64,000 nt of DNA from Argyresthia goedartella (lineage: Eukaryota > Arthropoda > Insecta > Lepidoptera > Argyresthiidae): NCBI GenBank assembly GCA_949825045.1, contig OX463807.1, forward strand, positions 13,975,501 to 14,039,500. Direction: 5' to 3'. The translations under genes and the position numbers were made by a program. Shown piece by piece: positions 53,760 to 64,000 of this stretch (positions are counted from its first letter, which is position 1; each line of letters opens with the position of its first letter). The notes beneath the pieces were generated by a model. It worked only from the letters and a program-made list of their open reading frames with translations, made no database searches and had not been told where the DNA came from.

Positions 53760-55260
53760 TATTGCCATATATTATATTATGACACATACAATAATATTTG
53801 TCAAATTATAATAATGATTATCTAGTCTTAGCAAGACTGAAATAATATCCATCCAATAGCTTCTACATTTATTGAATTTATTTAAACTTTCATTCGGTAC
53901 CAGCAACGTGGAAAGAGACAAAGTTTCTATTTTGAGGGACAGTTCTAATCTTATTTCTGACTGAAGTAAACATTTTCCGCAACAAATTAAGTTTTTTAAT
54001 ATTAGAAATCTGATTAAGGTTACCTCGTTGTTGACACTTTACTTAAATTCAACATGACGGTAACTTAAAATTTGATTAAAATTTAATTGTATCATTAGTT
54101 CTGAATTGTTGCGTTTAACCACCTTGCCCTGTCATTTGTCTATGGTCATATTATTCTGAAACTAATAATGAGGTAACTGGTGGTTGCCAAGGTATCTACA
54201 TAGTTTATGAAGGTATTAAGTTAAGTAAGGTATCGCGTAGACCTTTGGCCCAAAATCCACGACACGTCATTTTCATTCATCAGTATTTTTCCTACATAAC
54301 CTTCACGCTCGCGCAAGCACTCCGCCCATACGACCGCGCTTGCCGGAAGCCCCCGTCTGGAAATATTGATCCTGTGCGAACCCCGTGCTATTATTTGTCG
54401 CTGCTTTTACTGACCGGAACTAGATGAATAATCTACGTTCTCTATTGTGTATCACACTTGATTGGTTGAGAGACAAATTTGAAAGGAAAATATCTCACTC
54501 GCGCAGATTTACACCCTCAAGTTGGATTTCGCGATACATTTTTGCATTTTCGCCGCTAAGACAGCTCAGCTTTTTATCGTCGCCACTCGTCTGTGGGTAG
54601 ATCAAAAAATAGACCGGGCTTTTGAACCTTATTTCTTGGTAATAAAGTTCAAAACATATGAAAAAATATTAATCATCTGTTGATGGCCCCCAGTTGAGTG
54701 GATATCGGTTAGGCTCTGTACTTCAACGGGAAGGGTTAATGACGTAGGGCCATTTTCCCACCATGGCTCAGGTTTAGACCATATAATACTCGGCTTAGGC
54801 TATGGTAGTTGCAAGGAAACAACACTGCTTCCGTTCTGATTTGATCGTACACACAAAGTTAATCAAAATTGGTATTAGCCAGAGAAATCGCTCATTTATT
54901 AAATCATTTTCTTCCCAGCTTCGATACATTTATTTGAGGCACTGTAATTTCTATTGAACAAAGACAAATCCTTATAATAGCGATATCCTTGTAGCGATAC
55001 ACAACAGATAACGTTATAAATTGGATCAATATGAAAGTAAACAATGAAAATGTTCTGAATGATGGCTTTTATGTCGGAAATCAAACACTTTGGATCTATG
55101 GTAGATTAAGCCAGGCTTAATTTTAACAATAACATTAAGACTTGCTTCGTACGAAAATATAGTGTCTAAACCTAAAAGTCGTTATAGGTACCTAGATTGG
55201 GAAAACATAGTGCACTAAGTTCGTTACGTTACCTTGTAGGCACCTACCGAGGTATATAAA
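53760..55260. other. Non-coding intronic DNA
   Basis: No recognised gene. A GC-richer patch near 54295-54370 has a 60-codon frame without a domain. Confidence 0.4.
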
Positions 55261-55264
55261 AAGA

Positions 55265-56525
55265 AGGTATCAGTTTCAGTTTCAGTTTAGTTTATTTCTG
55301 TACAATATACATTGTGTTGAAAATAATAAAATCTTACTGTAATAATAATAATGTACTAACTATAATATGCTATTCGAAATGGTATATCAATAAAGTTCAG
55401 TCAAACAAACACTTTTACAACAAAATAATCAATATTATATTAATCAATTTTTATCATCCGTGAACTCGTTTAGTGAGTAATAACCCTTTTTCAACAGAAA
55501 GTACCTCAATTGCGTTTCAAATTTATTATAATTAGTGGTTAATTTTAACTCTATTGGTAGCCTATTATACAATTTAACAGCCTGATAGCGGGCACTATGC
55601 TGCACAATGTTATGGCGAGGACATAATTTCTGTTCGAGGTCTTTTGTTCTTGAGCTAAGACGTACTTTTCGTTCAGCTTCCGATTCTATATTGTCAAGAC
55701 GTTACTTCAAGTCGCATAGTATAATGAATATGTACAGGCTAGGGACTGTCAATATTGCTAGTTCTGCAAAGTATCGCGTAGTGAGTTGGCGGCAAATCCA
55801 CTTTTCATTCTTCATTTTTTTTTAGAATGAAAATGACGTAGTGCCGATGGCCCATAACTCAGCGTTACCGCATGGATACAGCTACCCTGCGACTGCGAAT
55901 TGGCTATGTACTACAAATTCAAGGGTACCAAACTGAGCATACCATTTTTGGATAATTGTGTTTCTAACCAAATTCCACTATACACAAAGATATTACAGGC
56001 TTACTGAAATATTCGTAAAAAATGTAATGTCTTTTATTTGTCCTCTACGGCGTAGTTTGTTCAACTTCCCTTCGCCGTTGTTGGCTGTCCTGCAAAACTG
56101 TCAAGTGTCAACAGTTTTCCTGTCAGTCGATAACGCAGACGTCAGTCGGAACGGAAACAAGTTTTGATATTATAGTGTTTTAGTTTTTTAAACGAAAACA
56201 GCCAGCCTCAAGTACAACCGTTTAAAAACTGAGAAAAAGTGACTTCACAAGAGGTGTTATTTTAAAAAATATTCAAAAAATAATAAGACATCAATCAATC
56301 AAAATATTTAAATTAGTTTCTTAAAATAGCCTAAAATTGCATAAAATAAAATAAAAAGTACTCCGTATTTTTTTAAGCTTGCCATTTGCGGCTCGGCAAG
56401 TGGCGAGCGGCGAAGACAAATGTAGGAATTCGCGTTTACAGTAGATGTGGTATACTTCATACAATGTCCTAATTTGTTTTCGTCGCTTGCTGCGCCGTTT
56501 TTCGCAACTGGCAATAGATTAGAGT
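55265..56525. repeat. 1261-bp tandem duplication, copy 1
   Basis: Starts at AGGTATCAGTTTCAG and repeats head to tail from 56526. By eye the two copies differ at only two positions (near 55513 and 56467). AGGTA occurs again right after copy 2, marking the unit borders. Confidence 0.95.
55270..55830 (-). pseudogene. LINE 3' end in duplication copy 1
   Basis: Minus strand: a CAGTTTCAGTTTCAGTT tail (inverted), a 3' untranslated region, then the C-terminal codons RYQAVKLYNRLPIEL and FLLKKGYYSLNEFTDD. Upstream pieces are in shifted frames (VPSLYIFIILCDLK). This is the post-RT end of a Jockey/CR1-group LINE, 5' truncated. Confidence 0.75.
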
Positions 56526-57786
56526 AGGTATCAGTTTCAGTTTCAGTTTAGTTTATTTCTGTACAATATACATTGTGTTGAAAATAATAAAATCTTACTG
56601 TAATAATAATAATGTACTAACTATAATATGCTATTCGAAATGGTATATCAATAAAGTTCAGTCAAACAAACACTTTTACAACAAAATAATCAATATTATA
56701 TTAATCAATTTTTATCATCCGTGAACTCGTTTAGTGAGTAATAACCCTTTTTCAACAGAAAGTACCTCAATCGCGTTTCAAATTTATTATAATTAGTGGT
56801 TAATTTTAACTCTATTGGTAGCCTATTATACAATTTAACAGCCTGATAGCGGGCACTATGCTGCACAATGTTATGGCGAGGACATAATTTCTGTTCGAGG
56901 TCTTTTGTTCTTGAGCTAAGACGTACTTTTCGTTCAGCTTCCGATTCTATATTGTCAAGACGTTACTTCAAGTCGCATAGTATAATGAATATGTACAGGC
57001 TAGGGACTGTCAATATTGCTAGTTCTGCAAAGTATCGCGTAGTGAGTTGGCGGCAAATCCACTTTTCATTCTTCATTTTTTTTTAGAATGAAAATGACGT
57101 AGTGCCGATGGCCCATAACTCAGCGTTACCGCATGGATACAGCTACCCTGCGACTGCGAATTGGCTATGTACTACAAATTCAAGGGTACCAAACTGAGCA
57201 TACCATTTTTGGATAATTGTGTTTCTAACCAAATTCCACTATACACAAAGATATTACAGGCTTACTGAAATATTCGTAAAAAATGTAATGTCTTTTATTT
57301 GTCCTCTACGGCGTAGTTTGTTCAACTTCCCTTCGCCGTTGTTGGCTGTCCTGCAAAACTGTCAAGTGTCAACAGTTTTCCTGTCAGTCGATAACGCAGA
57401 CGTCAGTCGGAACGGAAACAAGTTTTGATATTATAGTGTTTTAGTTTTTTAAACGAAAACAGCCAGCCTCAAGTACAACCGTTTAAAAACTGAGAAAAAG
57501 TGACTTCACAAGAGGTGTTATTTTAAAAAATATTCAAAAAATAATAAGACATCAATCAATCAAAATATTTAAATTAGTTTCTTAAAATAGCCTAAAATTG
57601 CATAAAATAAAATAAAAAGTACTCCGTATTTTTTTAAGCTTGCCATTTGCGGCTCGGCAAGTGGCGAGCGGCGAAGACAAATGTAGGAATTCGCGTTTAC
57701 AGTAGATGTGGTATACTTCATACAATTTCCTAATTTGTTTTCGTCGCTTGCTGCGCCGTTTTTCGCAACTGGCAATAGATTAGAGT
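56526..57786. repeat. 1261-bp tandem duplication, copy 2
   Basis: Same content as copy 1, including the LINE end (56531-57091). It ends 197 bp before exon 2 of the secreted-protein gene. Confidence 0.95.
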
Positions 57787-57983
57787 AGGTACCTAGTTAC
57801 ACGTCACGACAGGTTTCTTGGGCCCTGAATGCCGCCTGGAGGGGGTAGCCGCGCTTGGGTACAAAAAGATGCTTACATAGGCGAGAGAGAGAGGTGATAC
57901 GGCAGCTCGCTCAAAGGCCAAGAAACATGGCTGGGCCTGTACTTAGGGGTATAAATAACTATGACGCTTTTTTCTTGTTTCAG

Positions 57984-58015
57984 AAAAAGCCAACACTCAA
58001 GAGAAAAAAAAGTCC
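57984..58015 (+). CDS. Secreted protein, coding exon 2 (32 bp)
   Basis: Acceptor TTCTTGTTTCAG, donor GTAAGT. With the G carried over from exon 1 it encodes EKANTQEKKKS and ends on a codon border. Lys/Glu-rich and hydrophilic. Such a micro-exon is invisible to simple frame tracking; the strong consensus sites and the phase match support it. Confidence 0.75.
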
Positions 58016-58056
58016 GTAAGTATCATCTATCTTCCTAATAAAAATAAGTTTGTTAA

Positions 58057-58191
58057 TGGCCTGTTTCTAGAAGACCCGATAAGCTCTATGCATGGACGTA
58101 ATACTATGTGACCCATTCAGCTGTAATTTTACATTCTAAATGTATTATTTGTATGTCAATGGAGCTTATCGGAACTTTTTGAAACAGGCCC
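58057..58191. mobile_element. piggyBac-type MITE with TTAA flanks
   Basis: Ends are inverted: TGGCCTGTTTC at the left and, read inversely, GGGCCTGTTTC at the right, with CGATAAGCTC shared further in. TTAA lies on both sides (58053-58056 and 58192-58195), the target of piggyBac-like transposases. 135 bp, non-coding, in intron 2. Confidence 0.8.
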
Positions 58192-58199
58192 TTAATTGA

Positions 58200-59112
58200 C
58201 CGAGAGACCGAAGAATTTCTCTTTGACATTAGTTGGGATATTTGGGATAAATCGCGTTGACATATTATATAAACGTAGTTATATGGTTGTAGGTGTTAGA
58301 ACACACAAATGCAATCATAAATTCCATCTTGGAAAGTGTGGAACATTATCATTGAAAGCTCTTCTATTACTACGAAGTTCTCTCGTGGCTTTATCGGAGC
58401 TTCACGCTGTGAGTTTTCTGGGTCAAACAGAGAAAATAAGCTCTTGCACTGGTATAGGTATCGCGTATTGATATAATGATTTTTTGCTTTGTGGAAATAT
58501 TTACTGTGAATTCTGTATTTGCTGAAGCAAACCGATGCTCCAACCTTTTAAATACTATTAAGAATAATTCGCTCAGAAATGTATTTTATGTCAGCTATAA
58601 TTTTTATGCTAATAGTTAAGTGTCAGTGAGAAAGTTTATGTCAACATAAACATTTACATTTCAGGCACAAACATTGCTTTGGCCCCACACTAGGATCGGT
58701 ACATTGTAACGTGTAGAGCACTAAATTAATTTGTAAAGCGGTGCAATATAATTTTATTATTTTCAATGCCGGCAGGCGTTCAGGCTTAGGTACATGTACA
58801 TAGAAACATAAACCTATATGTTAAATAGACTATTTCCGTCAGGGTCACCCCAGCGGACAAGGTGTTTGTCTCCTTCAAACGATAAACAAGGTCTAGGAAA
58901 CAGAAGGTCACTAGATATGCAACATGTAACATGTATGCGATGGGGTAGCCCCTATCTAGTATGTTAGTTGTAAGTATTTTATGATAAAGCAGACTATCCG
59001 GGATCAAAATCCAGTATTCTTGTTTGTTTTATCTTAAATAAATATCGAGTAAAGGGCTGTGCCTTTCGGTAGGGATATTATTTGCTACATATATTTTTAT
59101 TACTTGTTTCAG
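58200..59112. other. Rest of intron 2 of the secreted-protein gene
   Basis: Includes a SINE tail fragment near 58640-58700 (GGCCCCACACTAGGATC). A 91-codon frame at 58196-58471 has no domain. Ends in the acceptor CTTGTTTCAG. Confidence 0.5.
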
Positions 59113-59152
59113 GACCTCCCTGTCGAGCAGTTAGAGAATCTTAAGCTGAAAG
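59113..59152 (+). CDS. Secreted protein, coding exon 3 (40 bp)
   Basis: Encodes DLPVEQLENLKLK and leaves one base (G) for the next exon. Acceptor CTTGTTTCAG, donor GTAAGT. A short amphipathic Leu-rich stretch. Confidence 0.75.
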
Positions 59153-60640
59153 GTAAGTGCCATTGCATTTTACTGAAAACCTTTTACTTCAGTGAATATT
59201 AGTGTGATTTAAGTGGTATTTACTAACTTAATCCTTATTTATCGTAGTGTATTTATCGGTTTATTTGACAGCGTCAGAGCTCTAAATCTCTTTGTACTTT
59301 CCACTTTTGCCTAAAAACTTAGGTAGCATATTGTAGAAAATATCTCATTAACATGTTGTGTACTTTGCACGTTTACCAGAATGTTAATGCCTGAGCCACA
59401 AACTACATCTAATGGATTCACTTTTCAGCATGGGAATCTGAAGTCTCATCAATATTTCTGGCCCTCTCAAGTTTTCAGTTTAGTTAGTTAGTTATCTAGT
59501 TCTAACACCTTTAGAATTCTACAGAGTATCTCAAAGTAACTACCATCTCTTTTAATTGTTATTTCATCGGCTGTACTATCGTAACTTTTATCTTCTCAAT
59601 AATCTACACACAGACACGGAAAGTTCTAACTCTTCTCAAAACCACAGAATACATAATTGTTCCTGTACCTAAACAAATGATTTATCTAAATCCAACATTT
59701 GCATATATATTTACATAATATTGCAAATGGAAATACCGAGTAGGAAATCATGGAAGTACATTATAAGTATTATTAGCAAATAGGTCATTAATCTGTAATC
59801 GAAAGACTTGTCGATTGATACACATTAATCCGAGATGTGTTGTTATGTTTGTATCGAAAATACACACTAAAGCTAAGCTCGGCGAAGCTTTTATTTTCTT
59901 GAGAGCTTTCACCGCAACACGGTGCCCGTGGGAGTGACAGGATTGGAAAATATATTTTCATTCGACGAGATAAACTTATTTCGCTTTGCCTAATATCATT
60001 CATTACCTACGGGGTATATGGGATGAGTCGGTACCAACTCCGACTTCGAGATAAAAAAATAATACTTTAGTGTAAGTACTGATGACCATTTACAGTAACA
60101 GTAACTAACTGCTAAAGAACTTTCGTCTAATCTTGTTACCCATTTTAATTAATAAATGAAATACGTTCACCCACTCAGTCACACTTGAAATAAATCAACC
60201 TATGATTCAATTTACAAAAATATATCAAGACTAAACAACGACTGAAAAAATTATGATAAACTGTTCTCTCTTCACAAATCTTATTGTTTACTCTCTTCAC
60301 AAATCTTGTTGTTTACACTCTTCACAAATATTGTTGTTTACACTCTTCACAAATATTGTTGTTTACAATCTTCACAAATCTTGTTGTTTACACTCTTTAA
60401 AAATCTTGTTGTTTACACTCTTCACAAATCTTGTTGTTTACACTCTTTACAAATATTGTTGTTACACTCTTAACAATATTGTTGTTTACACTCTTCACAA
60501 ATATTGTTGTTTACACTCTTAACAATATTGTTGATTACACTCTTCACAAAACTTGTTGTTTAACTTATTATCACCGTAACATCTTCTTGACATTAGGTGG
60601 CTGACATAAATACGTTTATATTTTTTCTTTATACCTATAG
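59153..60640. other. Intron 3 of the secreted-protein gene
   Basis: Non-coding DNA that carries a minisatellite close to its 3' end (60266-60562). The acceptor is TACCTATAG. Confidence 0.6.
60266..60562. repeat. 25-bp minisatellite, about 12 units
   Basis: Unit CTCTTCACAAATCTTGTTGT plus TTACA, with ATATTG and AACAATATTG variants and small length changes. The 89-codon frame that crosses it is a translation of the repeat. It ends about 80 bp before exon 4. Confidence 0.92.
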
Positions 60641-60712
60641 AAGCGGCTGGAAGCCAAAAAGAATCTTCTGCTACTGGTGCAGGAAGCGCCCACCTCGAGT
60701 ATCGCAGTATAG
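60641..60712 (+). CDS. Secreted protein, coding exon 4 (72 bp)
   Basis: With the carried G it encodes EAAGSQKESSATGAGSAHLE followed by YRSI and leaves one base. Rich in Ala, Gly and Ser, so probably flexible or disordered. Donor GTAATT is a little weak. Confidence 0.72.
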   Translation, partial: KRLEAKKNLLLLVQEAPTSSIAV

Positions 60713-60829
60713 GTAATTCAAATTCATTTTCATGGATTCCACTTATGGCGTGCTTAAAGTTTTGTTTTACTTAAAGCTTCAAACGGACCCAACATTACTA
60801 TAGTTTAGACTCATCATAATAATCATAAC

Positions 60830-60905
60830 ATTGCCTCACCCCTTTTCCCATACGGGGTGACAGAGGCACAATTGTACCCACTATGAGCCAGTTATTAAAT
60901 ACTAA
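60830..60905 (+). mobile_element. SINE closing fragment in intron 4
   Basis: TACGGGGTGACAGAGGCACA and CACTATGAGCCAGTTATTAA match the closing part of the SINEs at 31.6 and 42.4 kb. Confidence 0.6.
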
Positions 60906-61154
60906 ATTAGTTTAGACTCATTTTCATTCATCTCGGTTTATCCATATTGCCTTGGTAAAGAAAAGGCCTTTAAGCCAGATAGGCCTATACCTAGCAGGTA
61001 ATGAATGTGGGCTGATTGACGATGAGATAATGAGTAAAATTTCTCTCAATTTGATAAAATCGCTTCTAATATTTATTACTTTCAAAGCGATGTATATGAA
61101 TACCTCTTCTACTTATGAAATCATCTATTTTCTAATCATTACTATTGGTATTCG

Positions 61155-61297
61155 CGTGACGGACCAAGGATATGACTACCGCTCCTGGGCTTTCCTGTTC
61201 CAGAGGATCTCACTCGCTGAGCAATGCGGTAATGCTGCTGCCAGTGTAATGGTCACCTTTGGGCCGGGCTTTTCTAGGGGTTATTTATTTGTTTAAT
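61155..61297 (+). pseudogene. Possible retroelement C-terminal fragment in intron 4
   Basis: Reads SWAFLFQRISLAEQCGNAAA and SVMVTFGPG before a stop. The Q-R-x-S-x-A-x-Q-x-G-N-A-A helix resembles a C-terminal segment seen in many invertebrate RT proteins (from memory). The frame to its left is ordinary AT-rich translation. Low certainty. Confidence 0.3.
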
Positions 61298-61357
61298 TAA
61301 TTACTCAGTTTTGCCGAAGCATTAGGCAGAGTTATGAATGTTTTTCTATGTTCCCAG

Positions 61358-61563
61358 ACGCAGTAAAGGAGAACGGCGAACTAGTCTCCCGGTTAGAGCA
61401 GCAAACCTCAGCCGACACCGCCCCGGGGTCAAAGCCCGATGTGCACACGCACGTCAGGTTGGACGTGCCGGCGGCGGGCGTGCATCGGGATGTGATTCAA
61501 GATGGCGACCAGATCAGCGTGCACGAGGCAACCACGGCGGTTAATGATGAGCTCACTACTAAG
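61358..61563 (+). CDS. Secreted protein, coding exon 5 (206 bp)
   Basis: With the carried G it encodes 69 codons from DAVKENGELVSRLEQQTSAD through VHTHVRLDVPAAGVHRD and VIQDGDQISVHEATTAVNDE to LTTK, ending on a codon border at a GTATGC donor. Third positions are strongly G/C, unlike the AT-rich surroundings, a good sign of a real exon. Acceptor TTCCCAG. The text is acidic, His- and Val-rich with no membrane segment or known domain. No next exon could be recognised before 64000, so the gene is incomplete here. It may be a lineage-specific secreted or extracellular protein; no function is claimed. Confidence 0.78.
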
Positions 61564-61622
61564 GTATGCAATTCATAATTCATTGGGTCTATTCTATATA
61601 AAAGGTGGGAGGGACACTTGTG

Positions 61623-61750
61623 GTGAGACGTGGTGGCCAAGCTGTAGGCAGACCATCTGCCCTATTGTCCGACGATATCATGAAGTTGACGGGATCTCAC
61701 TGGATGCGGTAGGCCAGGACCGTGACCGTCAGTTTGGCGCCATATAGCAA
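61623..61750 (+). pseudogene. RTE-type LINE C-terminal fragment
   Basis: VRRGGQAVGRPSALLSDDIM, then KLTGSHWMR, a TAG, then remnants. The R-x-V-G-R-P-x-x-x-x-x-D-D order matches the fragment at 35.7-36.0 kb. It starts just 60 bp after exon 5. Confidence 0.7.
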
Positions 61751-61754
61751 CGAT

Positions 61755-62325
61755 ATGCTGCTAGCACATCGCATTGATAAAGCATGTTCGCCATCCTCCA
61801 TTTTTTTGGCCTTAAGTTAAAAGAGTTTAAATGCTATAAAATAATAAACTAGTACTGCATTGTACTTACGCGAGCGAGCGTGTTTAAGCAATGAATCGAG
61901 AGGCCTCATAAATCGGGATCATAATGGAGCAATGTCCGTTCGAAACGAAAATTAATCCTTTCAAAGGACCTTAAAGCCCCAGCTATATTGATAGACTGAA
62001 CGCAAAGTAAATGGTTTCTGGTGGTGATAGGAATAATTGAATACTATGAGACGCAAAATCTGCTCAAATAATGTAATTATAATAATAATTAAGTAGGTAA
62101 CACTAGAAACCTTTGCAATATTACTTTGGAAACTTCAAGTAACTGGTGCAAACACGAAGGAGTTTCTTAGTGTTGCTGAATTTATGGCTGCAAAACATCA
62201 AAACCGACTCTTAGAACTTCAATGGTTGGAATTGGCATTGTTACTTCTGGTTAAACTTTCCGCATGTTTGCTGCACTTGGGTATCTACATCCTTTTGTAA
62301 CCGTGCAGTTTTGACAATAAAGCCA
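61755..62325. other. Non-coding intronic DNA
   Basis: No recognised feature. Confidence 0.4.
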
Positions 62326-62690
62326 CAAACATAGTTATCTACAGACGTATCATAAACCCTTTTTACTGCGTCTAAAAACCGCACGTTAAGACCAGCATAA
62401 TATAAAACTATTTGGTATAAACTCATTTCATATCTGAAAATTTGTACATTATGACAAAGATTTGTCAAATTATGACATTAAAATTTCGAATACCGACGCC
62501 CGCTTACGTGCCGCCCCTAGTTTGTCTGTGAAGTTAGTACTCAAACATGCGGTTCCTGATCACATCAAAGAGAGCTTATGATATGTGTGTAGATAAACTA
62601 GTGTATGTAACTGTACATAATTAGGCATTAAAACTCTCGAGTGATATTATGCCCTCCATTATGTAGCAGTCACATAATAGTAGTTTATGT
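62325..62690 (-). mobile_element. MITE family copy 3, minus strand
   Basis: Inverse of the 7.3-kb family: TATCATAAACCCTTTTTACT at the left, AGTTAGTACTCAAACATGCG and CATCAAAGAGAGCTTATGAT in the middle, then the leader with ACATAATTAGGCATTAAAAC and CCCTCCATTATGTAGCAGTC. Confidence 0.8.
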
Positions 62691-63103
62691 GACTGCTACA
62701 TAATGGAGGGCATTAATACTCGAGAGTGGTTCGGTTCCTTTCATAATAATATCACTCGAGAGTTTTAATGCCTAATTATGTACAGTTACATACACTAGTT
62801 TATCTACACACATATCATAAGCTCTCTTTGATGCGTTCAGGAACCGCATGTTTGACCGGCATTGTGGCTCTGCAGTTGTTTAGCTTGTTCTGTAGTACCA
62901 ACTTCACAGACAAACTAGGGGCGGCACGCAGTCGGAAATTTGAATGTCATAATATGTAGAAAAATTACACATTATGGTCATAATGTGTAATTTTTCAGAT
63001 AAGAAATAAGTTTTTACCAAGTAGTTTAACATTATACTGATCGTAACGTGCGGTTTTTGTACGCATTAAAGAGGGTTTATGATACGTGTGTAGATAAACT
63101 ACT
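62670..63103 (+). mobile_element. MITE family copy 4, plus strand
   Basis: Head to head with copy 3. The two share a leader palindrome around 62680 (CTGCTACATAATGGAGGGCA and its inverse) so that 62330-63103 is one large inverted repeat with arms near 390 bp. Core arms AGTTTATCTACACACATATC (about 62798) and the closing inverse near 63098. Confidence 0.82.
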
Positions 63104-63104
63104 A

Positions 63105-63615
63105 TTATGTTCGTATTTAGAACATTTAAATACCCGAAGAGCAAAGTATTATTATCGCAGCCGGTAGATATCCGGTAGATTCCCGACACGGCTCGTAGCA
63201 GGGAGCGTAGCAGCGTTACGAATGCGGTTTATGGTTTCGTAACGCTCATTGTAATGCTGATCTCGTAATGATGGGTTTCCATTTCTACAGTAAAATCATG
63301 CAGAATTGTTTAATAGTTTTGGACTTTATTAGCAAGCCATAAGATTAAAAAAATGTGAGCATATAGTGGCCTTAAGGGATAATATTATCATATCCACCCA
63401 TGGTTTGTTAGTAAGAACCGATCTCATATTATGGACAAAACTTGCCTTTGTGAAACGACCTAGGCATGTTCCAACCAGAGTGGGTCAATCCAACTTTAGC
63501 TCACACAGAGAGACGCTTGAAACTCATATTATTTTGAATAATACCCCTCTTTTTCGTCGGTGGTTAAAAACAATTTAAACGACCATCGTCAAACAAACGT
63601 CATGCCTTTTTAATA
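63105..63615. other. Non-coding DNA with CGTAGC/CGTTACG dyads
   Basis: 63185-63280 carries GCTCGTAGCAGGGAGCGTAG and repeated CGTAACG words, resembling 24255-24340. A 70-codon frame at 63366-63578 shows no domain. Confidence 0.45.
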
Positions 63616-63619
63616 AATT

Positions 63620-64000
63620 AAAAAACCGGTCAAGTGCGAGTCTAAATCGCGCACGAAGGGTTCCGTACCACCGTTCAATGGAAGCGATGGTGTGGAGTGA
63701 ATAGTTTGGATTTTACACAGCAAAATATTGTTTACAAAGTTATTGGTGCGGTTACTTTCACACTCCATGTACGTAACCAGGTGCATCCATAAGTTTGTAT
63801 GTGGTATTGTTGTATGGGAGTCCCCTTAAATATTTCTTTTATCCCGTTTTTTAGTATTTGTTGTTATAGCGGCAATGGAAATACATAATCTGTGAAAATT
63901 TCAACTCTCTAGCTAGCTAGGTTCTTGAGATACAGCCTGGCGACAGACGGACGGACAGCGAAGTCTTAGTAATAGGGTTCCGTTCTTACCCGTTGGGTAC
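63620..64000 (+). mobile_element. 'CCGGTCAAGTGCGAG' dispersed repeat, nearly whole, cut by window end
   Basis: Opening ACCGGTCAAGTGCGAGTCTA and GCACGAAGGGTTCCGTACCA; middle GTTATAGCGGCAATGGAAAT; closing CAGACGGACGGACAG and TAGTAATAGGGTTCCG. It contains no coding frame and serves as the reference for the split copy at 26.5-31.1 kb. Confidence 0.8.

Larger units (their letters stand above)
16911..57983 (+). other. Intron 1 of the secreted-protein gene (about 41 kb)
   Basis: Inferred from exon 1 donor (GTGCGC at 16911) and exon 2 acceptor (TTCTTGTTTCAG ending 57983). It is filled with mobile elements of every main class on both strands. Additional small exons inside it cannot be excluded: any cassette of length divisible by three in the same phase would keep the frame. 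Confidence 0.65.

Noticed and set aside
55607..57428. Paired identical frames as a duplicated gene
   Set aside because: The frames are opposite to a LINE end or lie in AT-rich DNA of the 1261-bp duplication and have no domain.
57947..57956. TATAAATA as a core promoter
   Set aside because: It lies just before a good 3' splice site with a pyrimidine tract; no initiator or leader evidence, so it was left as intron sequence.
60266..60562. 89-codon Cys/Leu-rich frame as a small protein gene
   Set aside because: It is a direct translation of a 25-bp tandem repeat.

Overview
The window reads as nuclear DNA of an insect, most likely a moth or butterfly. It is AT-rich and has almost no long open frames. 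It is packed with short SINE heads, LINE 3' ends, MITEs and Tc1/mariner, Ty3/gypsy and non-LTR elements of the kinds that crowd lepidopteran genomes. The order is an inference from repeat style and was not tested by a search. No bacterial or organellar genes, operons or CRISPR arrays were seen.

One host gene runs left to right through the window and is easily missed because its exons are tiny. Its start codon and signal peptide lie at 16829-16910. Four further coding exons are at 57984-58015, 59113-59152, 60641-60712 and 61358-61563. All have GT/AG borders and matching codon phase, and they join into one uninterrupted secreted-protein frame of 144 codons that continues past the window. I do not recognise the protein. 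Its first coding intron is about 41 kb and holds most of the mobile DNA.

Region by region. 1-16.8 kb lies upstream of the start codon: SINE pieces, a hairpin MITE, a decayed RNase-H-bearing LINE end (5.15-6.36 kb), a palindrome cluster (6.46-6.6 kb), a cysteine-rich pseudogene (8.87-9.27 kb), tandem repeats, a core-deleted Tc1/mariner transposase and a whole but broken mariner (14.1-15.4 kb). 16.9-58 kb is the giant intron: duplicated and inverted LINE pieces (18.5-23 kb), a SINE with a nested LINE end (25 kb), a nearly complete LINE with one internal stop (26.55-30.7 kb), a 685-bp foldback element (33 kb), an inverted pair of Helitron-like repeats (34.5 and 40.2 kb) flanking a 2-kb terminal-inverted-repeat element (37.4-39.4 kb), a Jockey-type LINE end (44.6-45.8 kb), a Ty3/gypsy LTR retrotransposon on the minus strand (47.24-52.62 kb) and a 1261-bp tandem duplication (55.27-57.79 kb). 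58-64 kb carries the small exons, a TTAA-flanked MITE, an intronic minisatellite, a head-to-head MITE pair and a widespread repeat at the right edge.

The most unusual structure is inside the LTR retrotransposon. Between its integrase end and 3' LTR there are about ten tandem hairpins that share a pyrimidine-rich loop (purine-rich in the element's own sense) while their stems change in matching pairs. Other items worth a second look are the 2-kb element built around repeated ACGTTAC words and a 22-bp perfect palindrome, the near-identical tandem duplication just before exon 2, and the hidden secreted gene.
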